64,000 bases of DNA from Neodontobutis hainanensis (lineage: Eukaryota; Chordata; Actinopteri; Gobiiformes; Odontobutidae): positions 85,312 through 149,311 of the forward strand of contig JALDNG010000446.1 of the NCBI GenBank assembly GCA_024349245.1, in the 5' to 3' direction. Of this stretch, positions 14,601-28,600 are shown one piece after another. The first letter of the stretch is position 1, and every line of letters starts with the position of its first letter. The position numbers were made by a program, and so were the translations under genes. A model generated the notes under the pieces. It had not been told where the DNA came from. It saw only the letters and a list, made by a program, of their open reading frames with translations, and made no database searches.

Positions 14601-16220
14601 TTAATCCTTTGTTAAGACAGAGTTGCAATGCTAATAAAATTATTTCTCTCAATTTATTGACGAATTCGACGATTAATAAATCCCGTATAGTCTTGATTTA
14701 TACAATTTACTGTATACGTGATAAAGAGGGCAATTACTATTTATTTACTTTGTCAATCATTACGGTTTGTACAATAAGAAGTTAAATTTGTTTTAACAAA
14801 TTTACTTCATTGACATATTTTAATTTATAAATCTCTAATTCACGGTTAAATTGACAATACTGCTATTTAAATTTATTTTTAGTTTGTTACAAGAGTTAAA
14901 TTAGTAAACAGTCTTTAGAAAGTCTTCAGAGTTAAATTCTATTTTAATATCATTTAATGTTTCGAAATATTTTTTATCAATGTGAAAAATACCTTAAATG
15001 AAGAAAACAGTCTAAATTATTATTTACTGAGTTTTTAATACAAAATTGAATTTTTTAAGGTTAATTTGAGAAGATATAAAGTTTTATTCTGTTAACCTAA
15101 TACCAATAAAATTTATAAAAAAAACCACTTATCACGCTAATTTATACAAAAATCTTTTAAAAATTTCAACCATTTAAACGATAATAAATACCTAAAAAAC
15201 ATTCAAATTGAATTTTGTCGATTTGAAAGATTATAATTTCTATATACCTTTTTTTCGACAAAAAAGGACAAAATTTCGTTTGTCTATTCGCAAATTTTCA
15301 TACATTGTTTAATTTACTTTATAAAGCTTCATTTAATGTTTTAATGGCGACAAAATTTTTGGTTTTATTTAGAGTTAAATATAAAATTTAGTAAAATAAA
15401 TTAATCCTTCATAAACATAAAAAACTTGTTTAAGTTGATTCAAAAAGAAATTAGAATATTGTGAACGGATATTTTTAGAATTTTTATTTTGTCAAAAAAT
15501 AGTATAATGATGATTTTTTTGTTTTAATTATGTTTTTACAAAATATCTACAGGAAAAAAATATTTTTATATTTTAACATCAATTCTAATGTGATCGAAAA
15601 TTCAAGATACTAACCTAATTTTCTTATTATAGTACAATCTTTACGTTTATAAAGACAAAAAATATTAAGATATTTCTATGTACGATTTGAAAAGAATTTT
15701 AAAATTCTTAATTTTGTTTAAATTCACAACTATTCTCGGGTTATATTCAGAATTATTTAATTTACTCAATATTGATTGACTAAAATTTTCATGTTTTTAA
15801 TAGAAAGAAAATCGCTTTTATTTATCTTATTATTTTTCAATCGTACAGATAAAACTAAAATATTAATTAATTTAAATGAATCCATTTAATTTTAAAATCA
15901 TTATCCCAAGCCAGTTTAAACTCGTTAATATCAGTAATGTTTCAACCAAAAATACTTTTTAATTGAAGTATTTAAAAAATATTAGATGTTTTTATAATCC
16001 ATAATTTTATCTTCTAAGTTTTGAGCAAACGCCGATTCCACATTATCTATCATTAAAAATATTAAACCTTTCAAAATATTGTTCCATTTAAACAATGTTT
16101 AAACGACGGAATGAATCACTTAATTTTTCTTACTTAACTGAATAAAAAATCTGAAAGAAACTTTAATTCTTGCTGAGAGGCCATTATCATTTCAGCTAAA
16201 ATTAAAAAATCTGATAAATA
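5645..16220. other. Gene desert, AT-rich
   Basis: About 10.6 kb in which I see no supported gene. Minus-strand ORF 12435-12623 and the overlapping ORFs at 13497-13742 are within chance expectation. A short G+C-richer patch at 10620-10670 reads for about 15 codons on the minus strand before a stop and could be a coding relic, but nothing else supports it. Confidence 0.6.
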
Positions 16221-16542
16221 TTACTGAAAGAACAACCTCACCATATCAGAGATAAACTTTCGACGCCAATCAAGAATACGAATCTATTTAATACATTACA
16301 GTCGTTTAACGAATTTTTATATTTCAATAAGAATGCTAATTACATTTTTTTCACGTTGATGTGGATCTGTCAAATCAACGTAAATGTTTTGCAAACCGCG
16401 ACACATGTATGTAGCACGCGAGGAAAATTCTACTGTCAGTATTTCTAATTCCGATAATCGTATCGTCTTGATAACTTGGTATTTAGGTTAGTACACACGT
16501 TAACTCTAAACATATACTTCGCTTTTGAGGTTTTTTACCCAT
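16221..16542 (-). CDS. Candidate small gene with one 22-nt and one 60-nt intron
   Basis: This patch is clearly richer in G+C than its surroundings. On the minus strand an ATG at 16542 opens a frame through 16497. A 22-nt GT-AG intron (16496-16475) containing TACTAAC, a classic branch-point sequence, leads to an exon 16474-16344 that is open and of mixed amino-acid content. A 60-nt GT-AG intron (16343-16284) leads in frame to 16283-16221, ending in TAA. The model gives about 79 aa with a basic N-terminus (MGKKPQKR). I recognise no family. Against it: the opposite strand also has an open stretch here (about 30 codons from an ATG near 16359), no AATAAA follows the stop, and the same minus-strand frame stays coding-like beyond the stop. 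It could be a degraded gene or chance. Confidence 0.28.
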
Positions 16543-19500
16543 ATGTTATCGTCTTAGAAAAAAATTATAAACTTTATGAGTTCATTTACGAAACAAATGA
16601 AATTATTTTATTTCATAAAATATTAGATTTTTTTTATTGATTCGTTTAATATTTTATTTAGGTTTAAAATGTATCTTTGAAAAAATTTACTTTTCATTAA
16701 TACTATCATGCACGAAAAATATCATAATTTACTTTATTATTCCTTTAGGTTGTCTATTCAGTACTCAGAATGAATTAAATTTCAATTTTATTTTCAAAAA
16801 CAAATTTCATTTTTTAATGAATTTATTAAAATGAAATGATAATATTCTATTTCATTCTTTTTGAAAAATAATTTTCTTACTTTCATTTACTAATTAAAGT
16901 TAATGTAATTTTTATTTAGGCTGTTTAAGTCTAATTTTTTACTTTTATCTTTCAAAAACGTTTGGCCGTATAATTTTCTAAATTTCGTACACAAATAAAT
17001 ATTTTTGATTGATTCTGGAAATAATTAAAAATTCATGGAAATAGAAAATATCCGAAAATCGATACGCGCAGAATCGTATAAAGTTTAAGAATTTCAATAG
17101 CTTTTGTGTCAACAGGTACATCTTGTTTTCTTTAAGATTAAAAATAATATATTAAATAGTATATATGTTACATCGATAGTCTATCGTTTTATCATTTTGC
17201 GAATTTTTACTCTCTAATTAGTTCAAAGATGTGACGACATTAAGAGTATTTATGTTGCATTAAAACCAACCATACATATCTTCTTGAAATATTTTATCAT
17301 GATGAAAAATATTTTTACCACGATTTTATTTACTTTATGATAAAATACATTCAATTATAAAAAATCATCAGCTATAATCTTAGTTTGTAGAATATAATTA
17401 ATGGCGTGAAATGGTATAAAACTGATTATCAACGAATGTAAACCGTTTATACTTTATAAAATTGAAGCATTAATTATCAACAAATATGATAATGTGACAT
17501 CTTTTTATTTACTTTTTCATTTTTATTGTATTTACGATTTACGTAGGAAAATCATCAAAAGCCCTATATTTTATAAAATTAATCCTGGAAGTAACCAAGC
17601 ATAAAATTATTTTTCAAACTATGAATTTCAATGGTCATTTTAAATCAACAAGTTTTTGAGAACTAATTCTTTTTTTAAATTAATAAAGTGAATATTTTAT
17701 TTTCTTTTAGAATGCAAAAAAATATGATGAATTTATTGAAATAATCAATAAATTTATAAACAATGTATTTTATAAATAATACCTGAGAGTTTTTTAATCC
17801 ATTGATGTTCATCTTTAATTGATATTAAGATGAAATCTAATTGACGTTTTAAATAAATGAACTTAATATTACCACTTTTTAATAATGTAATTGAGGATAA
17901 TATAATTTTTCATTGTCAAAAACGTATGTTAAATCCTAAAAATGCGTGTGGATAATGTCATAATTTGCTGAAAATGATAAAATTTCTCATCTATAATTCT
18001 TTAAATTTAAAAGAGGCAATTGTCAAAAATTTCCTCTGCATTATGTTTTTACGATACCAAAAGATACCATATTAAATATTTGTAATCCTTTTTTATTTTA
18101 ATTTTACAATATTTTTTACAGTTGGTTTCATAATCGTTACAGAAGACCTTTTTGAAGAAATAACATTAAAAACATAAATGTTTAAAATTATTTCTATCTT
18201 TTAATAGAATTTCGAACCAAATATTTTTTTTAATATAAAAATTATTTTGAAATGATGGAATCTGTGTTAAATATGAAAATTCTAAGACCTCAATCCAAAA
18301 TCGTGTTTAGGAATTTGTGATTGAGAACACGTCTTTCAGCCAAAATTAATTTTTTTAATCGAACAAGTTCAAGTTATTTTTCGATTTGTCCAATAACACT
18401 GAAGACGTAGATCAATGATATAGAGCTATGAATAGGGTTTATTCTGTAAAATTCAAAATTAAGGATATTTATATGAAAATATGAACCACATCTTTAATTT
18501 TGAAATTTTAACATGTCAGCTAATAGTAAAATATTTGAAAAGGATTTTTAGGAAATCAAATTTTAAATTAAAAATATTTCCACGATGAGATAAATTTTCG
18601 TTATTTAAATAATAAAATCGTTGAAACCTTTTCATGTTTTTGTTAAGAATAATATTTTTGGCAAATTTTAAGACATAGTCACATTTTTTATAAGGTTTGA
18701 ATGATCCATATCAAAATATATCAGAGCGAAATCACATCAAAAATCTGAATTTTATGATATAAAATTTTAACATTCATACAGATTTGATAAATTAAGACTT
18801 TTTTCTGTTCAAAATAGTATTCTATTATTTTGAAACCTGACACTTGTATAAATCAATGATGCACACGCTTTTGGATTTTTTTCATATCTGAACTGTTGCA
18901 TTAAGGGAATTAAGGATAAATTATTCAACAATTGATTTAAAATAGTTATTTTTTTGCTCGAAAAATTCAAAATCGTTTGAAGATCAAAATGAATGACATT
19001 TTAAAATTGGTAATGTATTTTATACTTACCATAAGAGACACCAAAAGTCATAAATTAGGGAATATTTATGGTAAAAATAACAAATGAAACAGAAAAGACA
19101 AAATATACTCTTATCATTTTGATTTACTATTTAAATATATAAAACCTTTCGATCGATTTCACAGATTTAATTTAAAATATATTCATGCAATTAAATGTTT
19201 CGATTAACTTAATTTTGATTTCTTGAAATCAAAATTTCATTTTTATCTTTTATAGTATTAACCTACTGCATAACAAATTTTTTTGACATTTCTGATCAAA
19301 TTTAGTGATAAGATACAGAGACACGTTTTTATTATTTATAAAGTTTGATAAACTATTATCAATCATAAAACAAAACAAGAAAAATGGAAAATAATATGGA
19401 TATATCGAATTCAATAAACTTTTATTTCATTCATAACCAATTCAAACATCGTTAATAATTAACTAATAAAGAATATTGTTTTGTAATTGAGTCAGATAGC

Positions 19501-21256
19501 CATAAATATCTCATCAATTCTATATTTCCCAGATTTATCAAACATAAATCTATAGGTTAAAAGACGTCCGAAATTCATATTGATAAGCAAAATATGTTAT
19601 GCTGAAATAAATTTTTAAACCATATAAAATATTCTTTGTGAAAATTTTATTTATTGTCTATGTCTAAAAATATTAAATATTTGTTTTTTTATGGTAATAT
19701 ATCACAAAATTTCATTTTCTGACAGTATTCATAATCATATATAAATATTTGAAATAAAATATGAGATACCACAATCAGAATTTTTTATATTATGTTAAAT
19801 ATCAACAAAATCTAGAAAAGGATGTTTGTTTTTGTATATTTAAAAATTTTTAAAATTAAAATATCAATTTACTTGAAAATTCCGAAATATATATTTTATA
19901 AATAGATGTGCATAACGAACTTTTTTGGTTTTTAGATTGGAGAATCTTACAGACTAAATAAAATTAAAGGTCTTTTGAACAAAAAACCAGAATAAAATAT
20001 ATTTTATACTATAAATTTTTTTTCTTTTTTATGATTTCTGAATGATGTAATGTTAAATAATAACTGATAAACAAAATTTATGAAAACTATTTTCAGTTAG
20101 TTTTGAAATCAGTAATATTTGAAGAAAATGTTTGAGAGATTGGGATAAATTTTTTTGATCAATATACTTTAAATTCAACAATTTGTGAAAATATAAATAC
20201 ATTTCCATCATTCTACGTAATATTTCCTCATTTGATAGTGTTAAATTCAAAAAAATTCGAATATTTCTCGAGATAAAGTCGTCAAAGCACAAAGTAATGG
20301 ATATGCAAATGCGAGAGAGTTAATTACTGAAGGCGATTCCGAAAAAATCAATAAAATACAAATTTAGGATTTCTCAATTTTCATTCCAAAAATTAATACT
20401 TCAAAAAATCTCCTAAGTTATTAAAATTTTATATTCTTGATAAAATTTTGAAAAAACTAGAGAATCTGATCCTAACGAATGCTAGTTCATATAATATCAT
20501 GTTGCTATGAAAAAAATCAAAACGAAGAAGTTATTTTATCTTATTTTAAAAAGTCATTGATTTTAAAAATGTTTTTACGCCTAAAAAATCATAATTCGAC
20601 GATTTTTTAACGTGAATCAAAAAGGGCAAAAAAGATTTAAAATAAATGTAAATTTATATTTTTTGAAAAACTGATTTGAAATGATAATAACAAAACTGTC
20701 ACCAAAATAAATAATTTTCTGATATTTGCTTTGTAAAAATGTGAGCATACGTTACATAAAAAATTAGGATAGTTATTCTAAATTGAAAAAAATGAAATTT
20801 TAACAATTTTTCAAACATAAATAATTTTAAGGATGTATGTAATTTACTGTTAATGTTGAAGAAATTTTCTTGAATTTTTTTAATTTAAATAAAATCAAAT
20901 TTTAAAACATTTAGTTTGGTGGTTGCCTGATAATTAAACCATAACATAAAAACCATTCGATCTATAATATTACTAAAATTGAATTGATTTTGAATTAATT
21001 TATATCAAAAATGATTTTGTAACTGCAAAATCATCGAGTATAAGCAAATAAATAACTATTAGTTAATTTTTTTTAATAGGTATTTGTAACCATTATATAT
21101 TTCAGATATTGATAAAAATAAAAATGGTTTAAGATATGCACCTTAACGATATCAAAAATTATTCATGAATAAAAGGATTTATACCTTTTAGTTTACACAA
21201 AATAAGATATTTTTGTAATTCTAACGATAAATAAATGAATAAAAAATACTCATTCC
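16543..21256. other. Gene desert, AT-rich
   Basis: I see nothing that I can support. The minus-strand ORF at 20053-20292 (79 codons) looks mildly protein-like but lies within chance expectation and has no splice-consistent neighbours that I could find. Confidence 0.6.
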
Positions 21257-21977
21257 ATGTATAAAAGAGAAACAAATGTATCAGGGAAAACCTCTACAGA
21301 TTTTTTTTACTTTTCACAATCTAATGAACTTAGGGTTGTGTCAATGAGAGATTCTATTAGATATAATTTATTGGTAGATAAAAACTCTAGACAATCAAAT
21401 CTGTATTTATTTTGCAAAAACAACACAATTTCTTTTTAATTTGAATTACTTCTTAAATCTTATTTAATGTTTGAACTGTCATAAAACAAAAACGATAAAT
21501 TTTAATTTTTAAAAAGTTTTATCCTAGTTTGAGCTAGGATAAAGTTTCATTCAAAAAATAATCTGGGTAAAAATATTAAATAAACAATAAATTTAAAATT
21601 TGTAGTACTATAGCTCTCACAGTAAAAATATATATTTTGATATTTGTGTTAATCAGAAACCTCATGATCTGTAATAAAAGAAACGATCAAATCGGATAAT
21701 TTTTTTTCAAAAACATTAACTAATTTAAAGCCATTAATAATGATTTCCTTGAGTTTAGTAATTATATTATTTGAATTTAAGGATTAACGTTATCGTTTAA
21801 AGTAACTTTCTCCACTAAATTTTTTGTTTGTCTATATATTGTCTATTAATCTCCAAAATGAGATTACGAAGGGATCCCTGAAAAAGCCAACTTTCGTTCA
21901 AATTATCATTCGAATCCTATTGATAAATAAGACTTGAATTATTTGTAAACATAATACGTGTTCATGAAATACATTGC
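21257..21977 (+). other. Coding-like island, possible upstream exons of the 22-kb gene
   Basis: Two open stretches have balanced amino-acid content. The first is an ATG ORF at 21257-21439 (60 aa) with an internal 22-nt GT-AG segment that could be a tiny intron. The second is a roughly 42-codon open frame near 21805-21933. A third frame, open up to 21977, joins in phase to the terminal exon at 22036. I could not connect the first two to the third with GT-AG introns of sensible size, so they may belong to a decayed copy, to different exons, or to chance. The minus strand of the same segment also gives open frames, so the strand is uncertain. Confidence 0.25.
21518..21543. repeat. Perfect 10-bp hairpin
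   Basis: A 10-bp stem (21518-21527 with 21534-21543, core ATCCTAG/CTAGGAT) encloses a 6-nt loop. It lies between two coding-like stretches of the 21-22 kb island. Role unknown. Confidence 0.6.
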
Positions 21978-22206
21978 GTGAATTTCTTTCTAAAATTCGA
22001 GCACCATTCTAATGCTTTTTTTCTAAATACTTCAGTGTTTAACAACAAAGTGCAGGCATTTCGAACCAAATTGTCACATTTTTGAAGATATTCGTTTGAA
22101 TTATGTCTACCATTCGATTTGCATAACTCTTACTTTTGAATATCTTCTGCAGTTATTGACTGGGTCCTTCGAACCTCTCGAAAATGATTTAATATTGAAC
22201 GCATGA
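21978..22206 (+). CDS. Probable 3' end of a plus-strand gene (partial model)
   Basis: The terminal exon 22036-22206 is open for 56 codons and ends in TGA; AATAAA follows at 22231-22236. It is preceded by a 58-nt intron (21978-22035) with a GTGAAT donor and a strong T-rich acceptor ending CTTCAG. The upstream frame, open before 21978 and ending in HEIHC, joins it in phase. The exon is Leu/Glu/Cys-containing with motifs such as NCHIFEDIRL and FEYLLQLL, and is not low-complexity. No family is recognised. Competing interpretation: the minus strand also gives a coding-like reading, with an ATG at 22204, a 27-nt intron 22133-22107 and a 22-nt intron 22030-22009. I favour plus because of the polyadenylation motif and acceptor, but only modestly. 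Confidence 0.35.
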
Positions 22207-22349
22207 CTCTGAACTTTTAAAATTTCAGTCAATAAATAATTAAAAACATTAATAATTAATGTTGTGAAGTTTAGAGATAGTCCTCTCGAAATTAGATCCA
22301 AAAAATCCTCGGTTTCCTTAAATTATACAGAGTATAATTACACTATTTT

Positions 22350-22535
22350 TTAAGAGTATACTAGAAAAATAAAACTTAATGTTTTGTAAAAAAATAATAA
22401 AAATTTCATGTCACCATAAAACTTTACCTCGTGGCTTCCAATATTAGATAAGCTTGCTGTGCCAACATGCTCTCTCGGATCGCGTACCCAATAGATAATG
22501 GCCAAAATTAAAAACCAAATTGTACATAAATACAT
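22350..22535 (-). other. Short ORF with hydrophobic N-terminus and GC-rich core
   Basis: An ATG at 22535 opens a 61-codon frame beginning with a hydrophobic stretch that resembles a signal or membrane segment. It is followed by an unusually GC-rich part (22430-22500, encoding VRDPREHVGTASLSN) and then a GTAAAG donor-like site at 22427. It could be the first exon of a minus-strand gene, but I found no convincing short intron leading on. No homology is recognised. Confidence 0.22.
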
Positions 22536-22660
22536 TCAAATCAATTATGAAACTAAATATATTGAAGTAAAATATACGGTTAATTTAAAACCTAAAGTAT
22601 TCTTAAAATATAAATTGTGCCGCTGCTTTCCATGAAGAGATAGGTGTTGACATAAAATAT

Positions 22661-25600
22661 TTTTTTCACTATAGTAAAAATAAAAAATACATTTTTGAAT
22701 TTTATTAATTCTTGACAAAAACAAAAAAGTTATTTGGTGTTGAAAAATGTTGATATTTTAGTTATCAAAATTTTTCATATACAGCTTCAAATCCATAAAA
22801 AGAGAAACGTCTTATAAATAACATAACTAAAATAATTATTTATATTATTTACATATTAAGTTATATCAGAAATACAGAAATTTGTATCTTTGAGGAATAA
22901 AAATCTATTAAATGCTATAGATTTAAATTTAAGAAAAATGACAATTTTATTTTAACACAAAATAATTGATCGAACAAAATAATAGTTGTATTAATATCAT
23001 TAAACATTTTATAGATTTTAATCATACATCTTATCATAGCCTAAAAAATTTTGTTTCAACACTCATGAATGTACACTTTGATAATAAAAGTTAAATTTTA
23101 TCCTTTTACATCGATTTATTGATAAAAGATACTTTAGTCTAACTGTTAAAACTGGATTATCCAACCAGGGCGTACTTTACATTTATTAACAGTCATTAAT
23201 CTTATCATAGATGAAGAAAATAACAGAATTTTTATTATGTCAAATTATTATAAAAAACTCTCCTTATGTTTCTTTCAATATTTAAATAGTATATTTACAC
23301 CTCTCTGAGATTAAATTTCATTATGAGTTAGTAAAAATGGTGAAATATTATAACTCGCAGTGTCAAACGCATGGCAAATTTCTCACGAGTTAACATGATT
23401 ATTCATCTCTTGATTCTAAAACAAAATTTTTAAAATGCTTAATACATATAAAATCATTAGTTTTTGAACAACCATCAAATCTGTTGGAATTGATATTAAA
23501 ATAGGACATAGAATGAAACGTTGTTTATAAATGGTTAATTTCTAAAATTTGATGAAGTTGTATTTTCTTCGAAATTTTCATTAAATGAAGCTAATTTTAT
23601 TAGATATCACAATAATAAATGTAGCTTTTATATTTTTAATCAATTTAAATTGACGGCGTCTTTACAACAAATAAATTTATTTTCAAAATTATTTCTTTTT
23701 ATGATCATTTTAGAACGATTGATCACTTCTATTTCACATTTGTAGTCGTTTATATTGTTTTAGAATACTTTTGAATCTGAAAGAACAATTTTAACAAAAA
23801 TGATAGTAAACAGATATTACGTTAATAAAGTATAATACAAAATTGATGATAAAAACCCTTTTAACTCTAAAAATTCAGTTAAAAAAATTATTTAAGAAAC
23901 TTATATTAAATTTGAGAAGTATAAGAATCAACTTTGATTGGGAGAAGGATATTTGTGAAAAATTTTTCTTGAGTGAATAAAAATTATTAATAGTATGAGA
24001 AAAAATTAAAGCAGATTCACAACTGTTGTTAGCTAGAAAAGCTAGAATATCATTTAAATAAAAATTTCATTCTCAAAAATATGATATAGTATTAAAATGT
24101 CTCATGTGTGATTTCATAATTATTAGAATCTTTGCAAAATAGATGTTTTCTTGTCAGGTATTTATATTCCAAACTTATAACTACTAGTTTTCACATGAAT
24201 AACCTGATATCTTAGATTCGATCAGAACACTTATATATTGATCTTAAAACCTATAAGATTCTGAACATAAAATGTGAATTAAACTTTTAAAATTGTGTTT
24301 TATTTTTTTATCGTTTCAGAAACAGGATTGAGAATAAAATATTGTTTTCAAAGTTAATGCGTCAGTTAAGAGTTGAGTTGTATCTTAAACACCTTCAAAA
24401 ACTACATTCAGTGTAGAAGTAATTAAATTTGAATTTTGTTAACAAAAACTAAGTCAGAATTTTTTAATTTAAAAGAAAATAAAATCTCTAAATCAAAATT
24501 AAATCAACAGAAACAATATTACTAAGTATTATGGGTAATGCCATGAAATTTTTAATTTTAAATGCTCAATAAAAAAAAGAACAATTTTTTGGTTAGAATT
24601 TAAGCATTTTTTCAAATAAATTTTGGAGAATTGAGTTTAAAATTGTCATAAGAGTTCAGAAATTCGAAGCTACTTAAAATAGATCATGTTATTTGCTAAT
24701 TGTTTACTATATCTAGACGTATTAAATGGAAGATTTTGGTATAAGACTTGAAAAATATTCAAGAATGAGTTCATGAGAGATTTTGGTTTTTGTCATATTT
24801 TTGGTGATTCTAGGAATGCTAAAATAGATTAACCTAATAATATTACAGAAATAATGCTGTATATAACCATTGAATAAAGATTCTATAAATGATGATGTCT
24901 AAAAATCTATTTATATTTGATTTTGTATCACTGATTTCTAAAGTTATAAAATGTATTAAATTGATCATAAAATGCTCATTCTCGATAAGACAATTGACAT
25001 GGTAATTTAGATGAACACCTATGCAATAAAAATATTGTTATGAAAACTGGCTATTTAAATGTCATTCAATCCAGCGAATAAATGCAATTGCAGCTTTATT
25101 TGTTGAAAATGATCTACATTTTATAGTTAACAATCAGAATGACTCAGAAAATAAATTTATATATTTTTTGAACCAAATATATTACATCTCCATCAAAATA
25201 ATAAATATGGTCAATATTTGCACAGTGAAAATGATCAAATACCTAGTTCGATTTCGAATTTCTGTTATATGTAAAAAAAAGAAAGTTGAACTCAATAAAA
25301 GCAAATAAAAATTCGTAACGATTAGTTTTTTAAATCAATTCGCATAACAATAATAATTTTTTGTTTCAAATAAACATCTTGGCATTTCAGTAAAAACCAT
25401 CTGTGATAAATTCTATTATTTATCTGATTTAAAGATTGTTTTATGCGTCTTTTTTTAATCAAAATTTAATTGATATTATCTTATTAAATTTTTTTTTATC
25501 ATATGAAAATCAGTCTTGTAACCTGTTTTTGAATGATTGAGAATGTTTTTTGCTTTAACAAAAATTTTTCTTTATTTCAGTAATAAACCATATTTATAAA

Positions 25601-28600
25601 ACTCGAAACTATATCATAAAATTCATAGAATATTAAGATATAAATATAAAAGAATAATTTAATAAAAATTGATAAAACATATTAATTTTTCTTGGAGGCA
25701 ATCAATCTGTGTGTCAGTGTTACAAATAAGTTCAGCTGATTTGCTTTTTATTAAATGAAAATAGAACCCTATGATCTTCTGAGAACCATATCTTTAATAG
25801 AATCTGCGTAAAGATTAATTGATCTTCATGAATCTTATATCTGTTGAAATGTTTTTTGACAGCTACCAGTATAATATTCTTAATGTGTTAAAAAGTCTTA
25901 ATATTCATTTATTGAGGTCAAGTTACAGTATGTTTTGAATATTTCGACATTCCTTTGAATTCAAATGAGCTCTCGAGAGTTCCACAAGCAAGCTAAAATC
26001 ATCGTCAGTACAAAATCTGCAAACAGCTAAAATTAAATTATTGTTACTTATTTGTTTCAAACTTTTCTCAGAAATAAGTCGATCGCCTTCAGGAAATTTT
26101 AAAAACTAACCAAAACGATTGCCTAAGTATCAAAAAACAAATTTTTTATTCCTGAAAAATTATCACTTATGGAGAATATCATATCTTCAGCTATTATCAA
26201 CTGTTAACTGAGCAATAAAAAATGTTTTAAATATTCAACCAAATATGAAAACATATAAAACTGAATACATTTATTTGATTTTGCAATTTTATAAAAAAAT
26301 CAATATAATTTACTCTTTAATAGTGTATTAAAAATAAAATAATATCAAAAACATTCTATAGTTAACTAACAGTAAAAATCATGAAGCATTATATAAACAA
26401 AAAATTTGTTAATAACCTTCCAATACTTAAATTTAATAATACCTAATTTTATTAGCCATATTCACCTGAGATTAAACCATTCATTTAGACGTATCTAGCA
26501 AAATGATCGATCAAGGAATCTCTACAGATCATCTTTCTTTGATTTGAAGATGGTCAAACGTTATTATTTTTATTTTTAATATTGAAAGGAAATATCTTAA
26601 ATGTTGTTAGCTCTTTAAAGGTTTCTCTATTCTATCTTAAATCACAGAATCAATATTCACAATGTTAATACCTTGTTGGCTCATTTCGATAAATTTAGAG
26701 GTTTGAATTGTATAAGATCTGAATTCAAAACTACTCAATAAAAATCTGAAAATAAAAGACACTTATAGTGAATTAAATTGAAAAACTGACATCTTATAAA
26801 AACACTTTTTATTTAATAAATTATGTTTTTTCAAGAAAGTTAGATACAATTTTTATAAATATAAAAATAAATACATAATATTTCATGAATCTCAAAAACA
26901 GAAATGATCTTAAGAAATAATAAAATCAGGACACCATATAAACTACATAAGTACATCTATGAATGAGTAGCATTTAAGTTGTTAAATATTGTCAAATAAA
27001 ATGTAAACATATAGAAGATTTTTCAAAATATATTATTTTATTTTTGTTAAATTATAAACAAAAAACCATAAATTTTTCAACTACCATAGTATTTGGCAAT
27101 CTTTCTTAGAAAAACAAAGTAAATATAAATCAAAAAGGTATCAAGAGAATCAACTGAGTCTTGTTTGATAAATCAAATTTATTTTAAATTTCATTTGAAT
27201 ATATTAATGATATCAATTGATCATTTTCAGAAAACAATTTTTGAGAAATAAATCAATTTATTACGCAATCGAGAAACTGTTTTTAAAAAAATCTTTGTAA
27301 TTCAAAAATAAAACCCATCTTCTACATTAAAAAGCTTTGATATTTACAATGTACACGATTTAATACTTAAAGTATTCCTATTAAATAAATTCAACATAAC
27401 TAATAAATTTGTACGTCTCGTAATTGACTTTGACTGTGTGTAATTTATACAAACATAAATAAATATTTTGAAAGATTTTTTTATATAACAGTAATTTTAT
27501 TTCTTCCTCAACCATTAGTATAGGCTAATTATACGATTATCTGGTAATTGACGTGATTATCTTCAATCCTCTAACTTGTAATATTTCGACGACATCAAAA
27601 ATTAGGGAAATAACCTGAACATAAAATTATGTTTTTAATGTTGAATTTTGTATCTTAATAATATAATAACAAAAAGGGAAAGGTAAAACTTACATTATCG
27701 AAGAAGTAACACAATAATTTTAAAATTATTGAACATATATTCGAGATCTTTGTTAAAATAGACAAAAGATTCAAACATATCTCTCGTTAGACAGGGGAAA
27801 CTAATAAAAGTATTGAATTAACAATCTCTATGAATATAATAAAAGTTATACTGTTTATTCAGACTATCTTATGTACTTTTAAGATGGTCTGAAAAAGTAA
27901 TTCCCACATACTGAGGATCACTTCATAAAATTTAACAGAGACAGAATATTTCTATCGAAAATCATTTTGAACTGGAAAAACAATGAGTTTACATAGCGTT
28001 ATGAAATCTTCTTCAAATAGTAGCTTGATTTTTTTACAAGAGAGTATCAAATGCTGCAGAAGTAAAGCCTATTTTAGCGAAGAAACTATGCAAAAGAATA
28101 AGTGAATGCAAACCGTAATCTAATGTGGCACGCGACCATATTTGACATAATCGTCCATCGAAACATGAAGCGTAATATTAGATCTTTTTTTATAAATGCA
28201 CATATAGATCAACTTAATTTGGTAAAACATCAACTTGAGTTTGACTCAAACTTAATTCTCAGATAATATTAAAAATCATTAAAAAATTACCAATTATTTT
28301 TCATTTCAATGGGATGTTCGTTGCAAAATAGAAGGAAGCTAAAATCATTCAGTTTTATTCAAATACATATTTAAATTTGAAAATTATGTTTCCATTAATA
28401 ATCTTAAAAGTTATTTATTGGATAAATCTTATGTCAAATTAAAAATTAAAGGATACCCTAGCATACAACTTGGTCTTGATAAATGTACAAAAAATGTTAG
28501 CATATTAATGAAAAAACTTATCATTGATTTATATTGTTGTGTGAATTATCACAAGGATATTGATAAATATATAAAATAATGGTTAATCTTAAAAATCTTA

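Noticed and set aside
16221..16560. Ciliate code, with TAA/TAG read as Gln
   Set aside because: The minus-strand frame here reads nicely through several TAA/TAG, but genes A and B never use these codons for Gln and end on them. Reading through stops in AT-rich DNA makes long frames by chance.
20053..20292. 79-aa minus-strand ORF
   Set aside because: Dominated by Leu, Phe, Ile, Ser and Lys; within chance expectation and without flanking signals.
28020..28170. Transposase fragment
   Set aside because: G+C is slightly raised, but frames are short and no family motif is visible.
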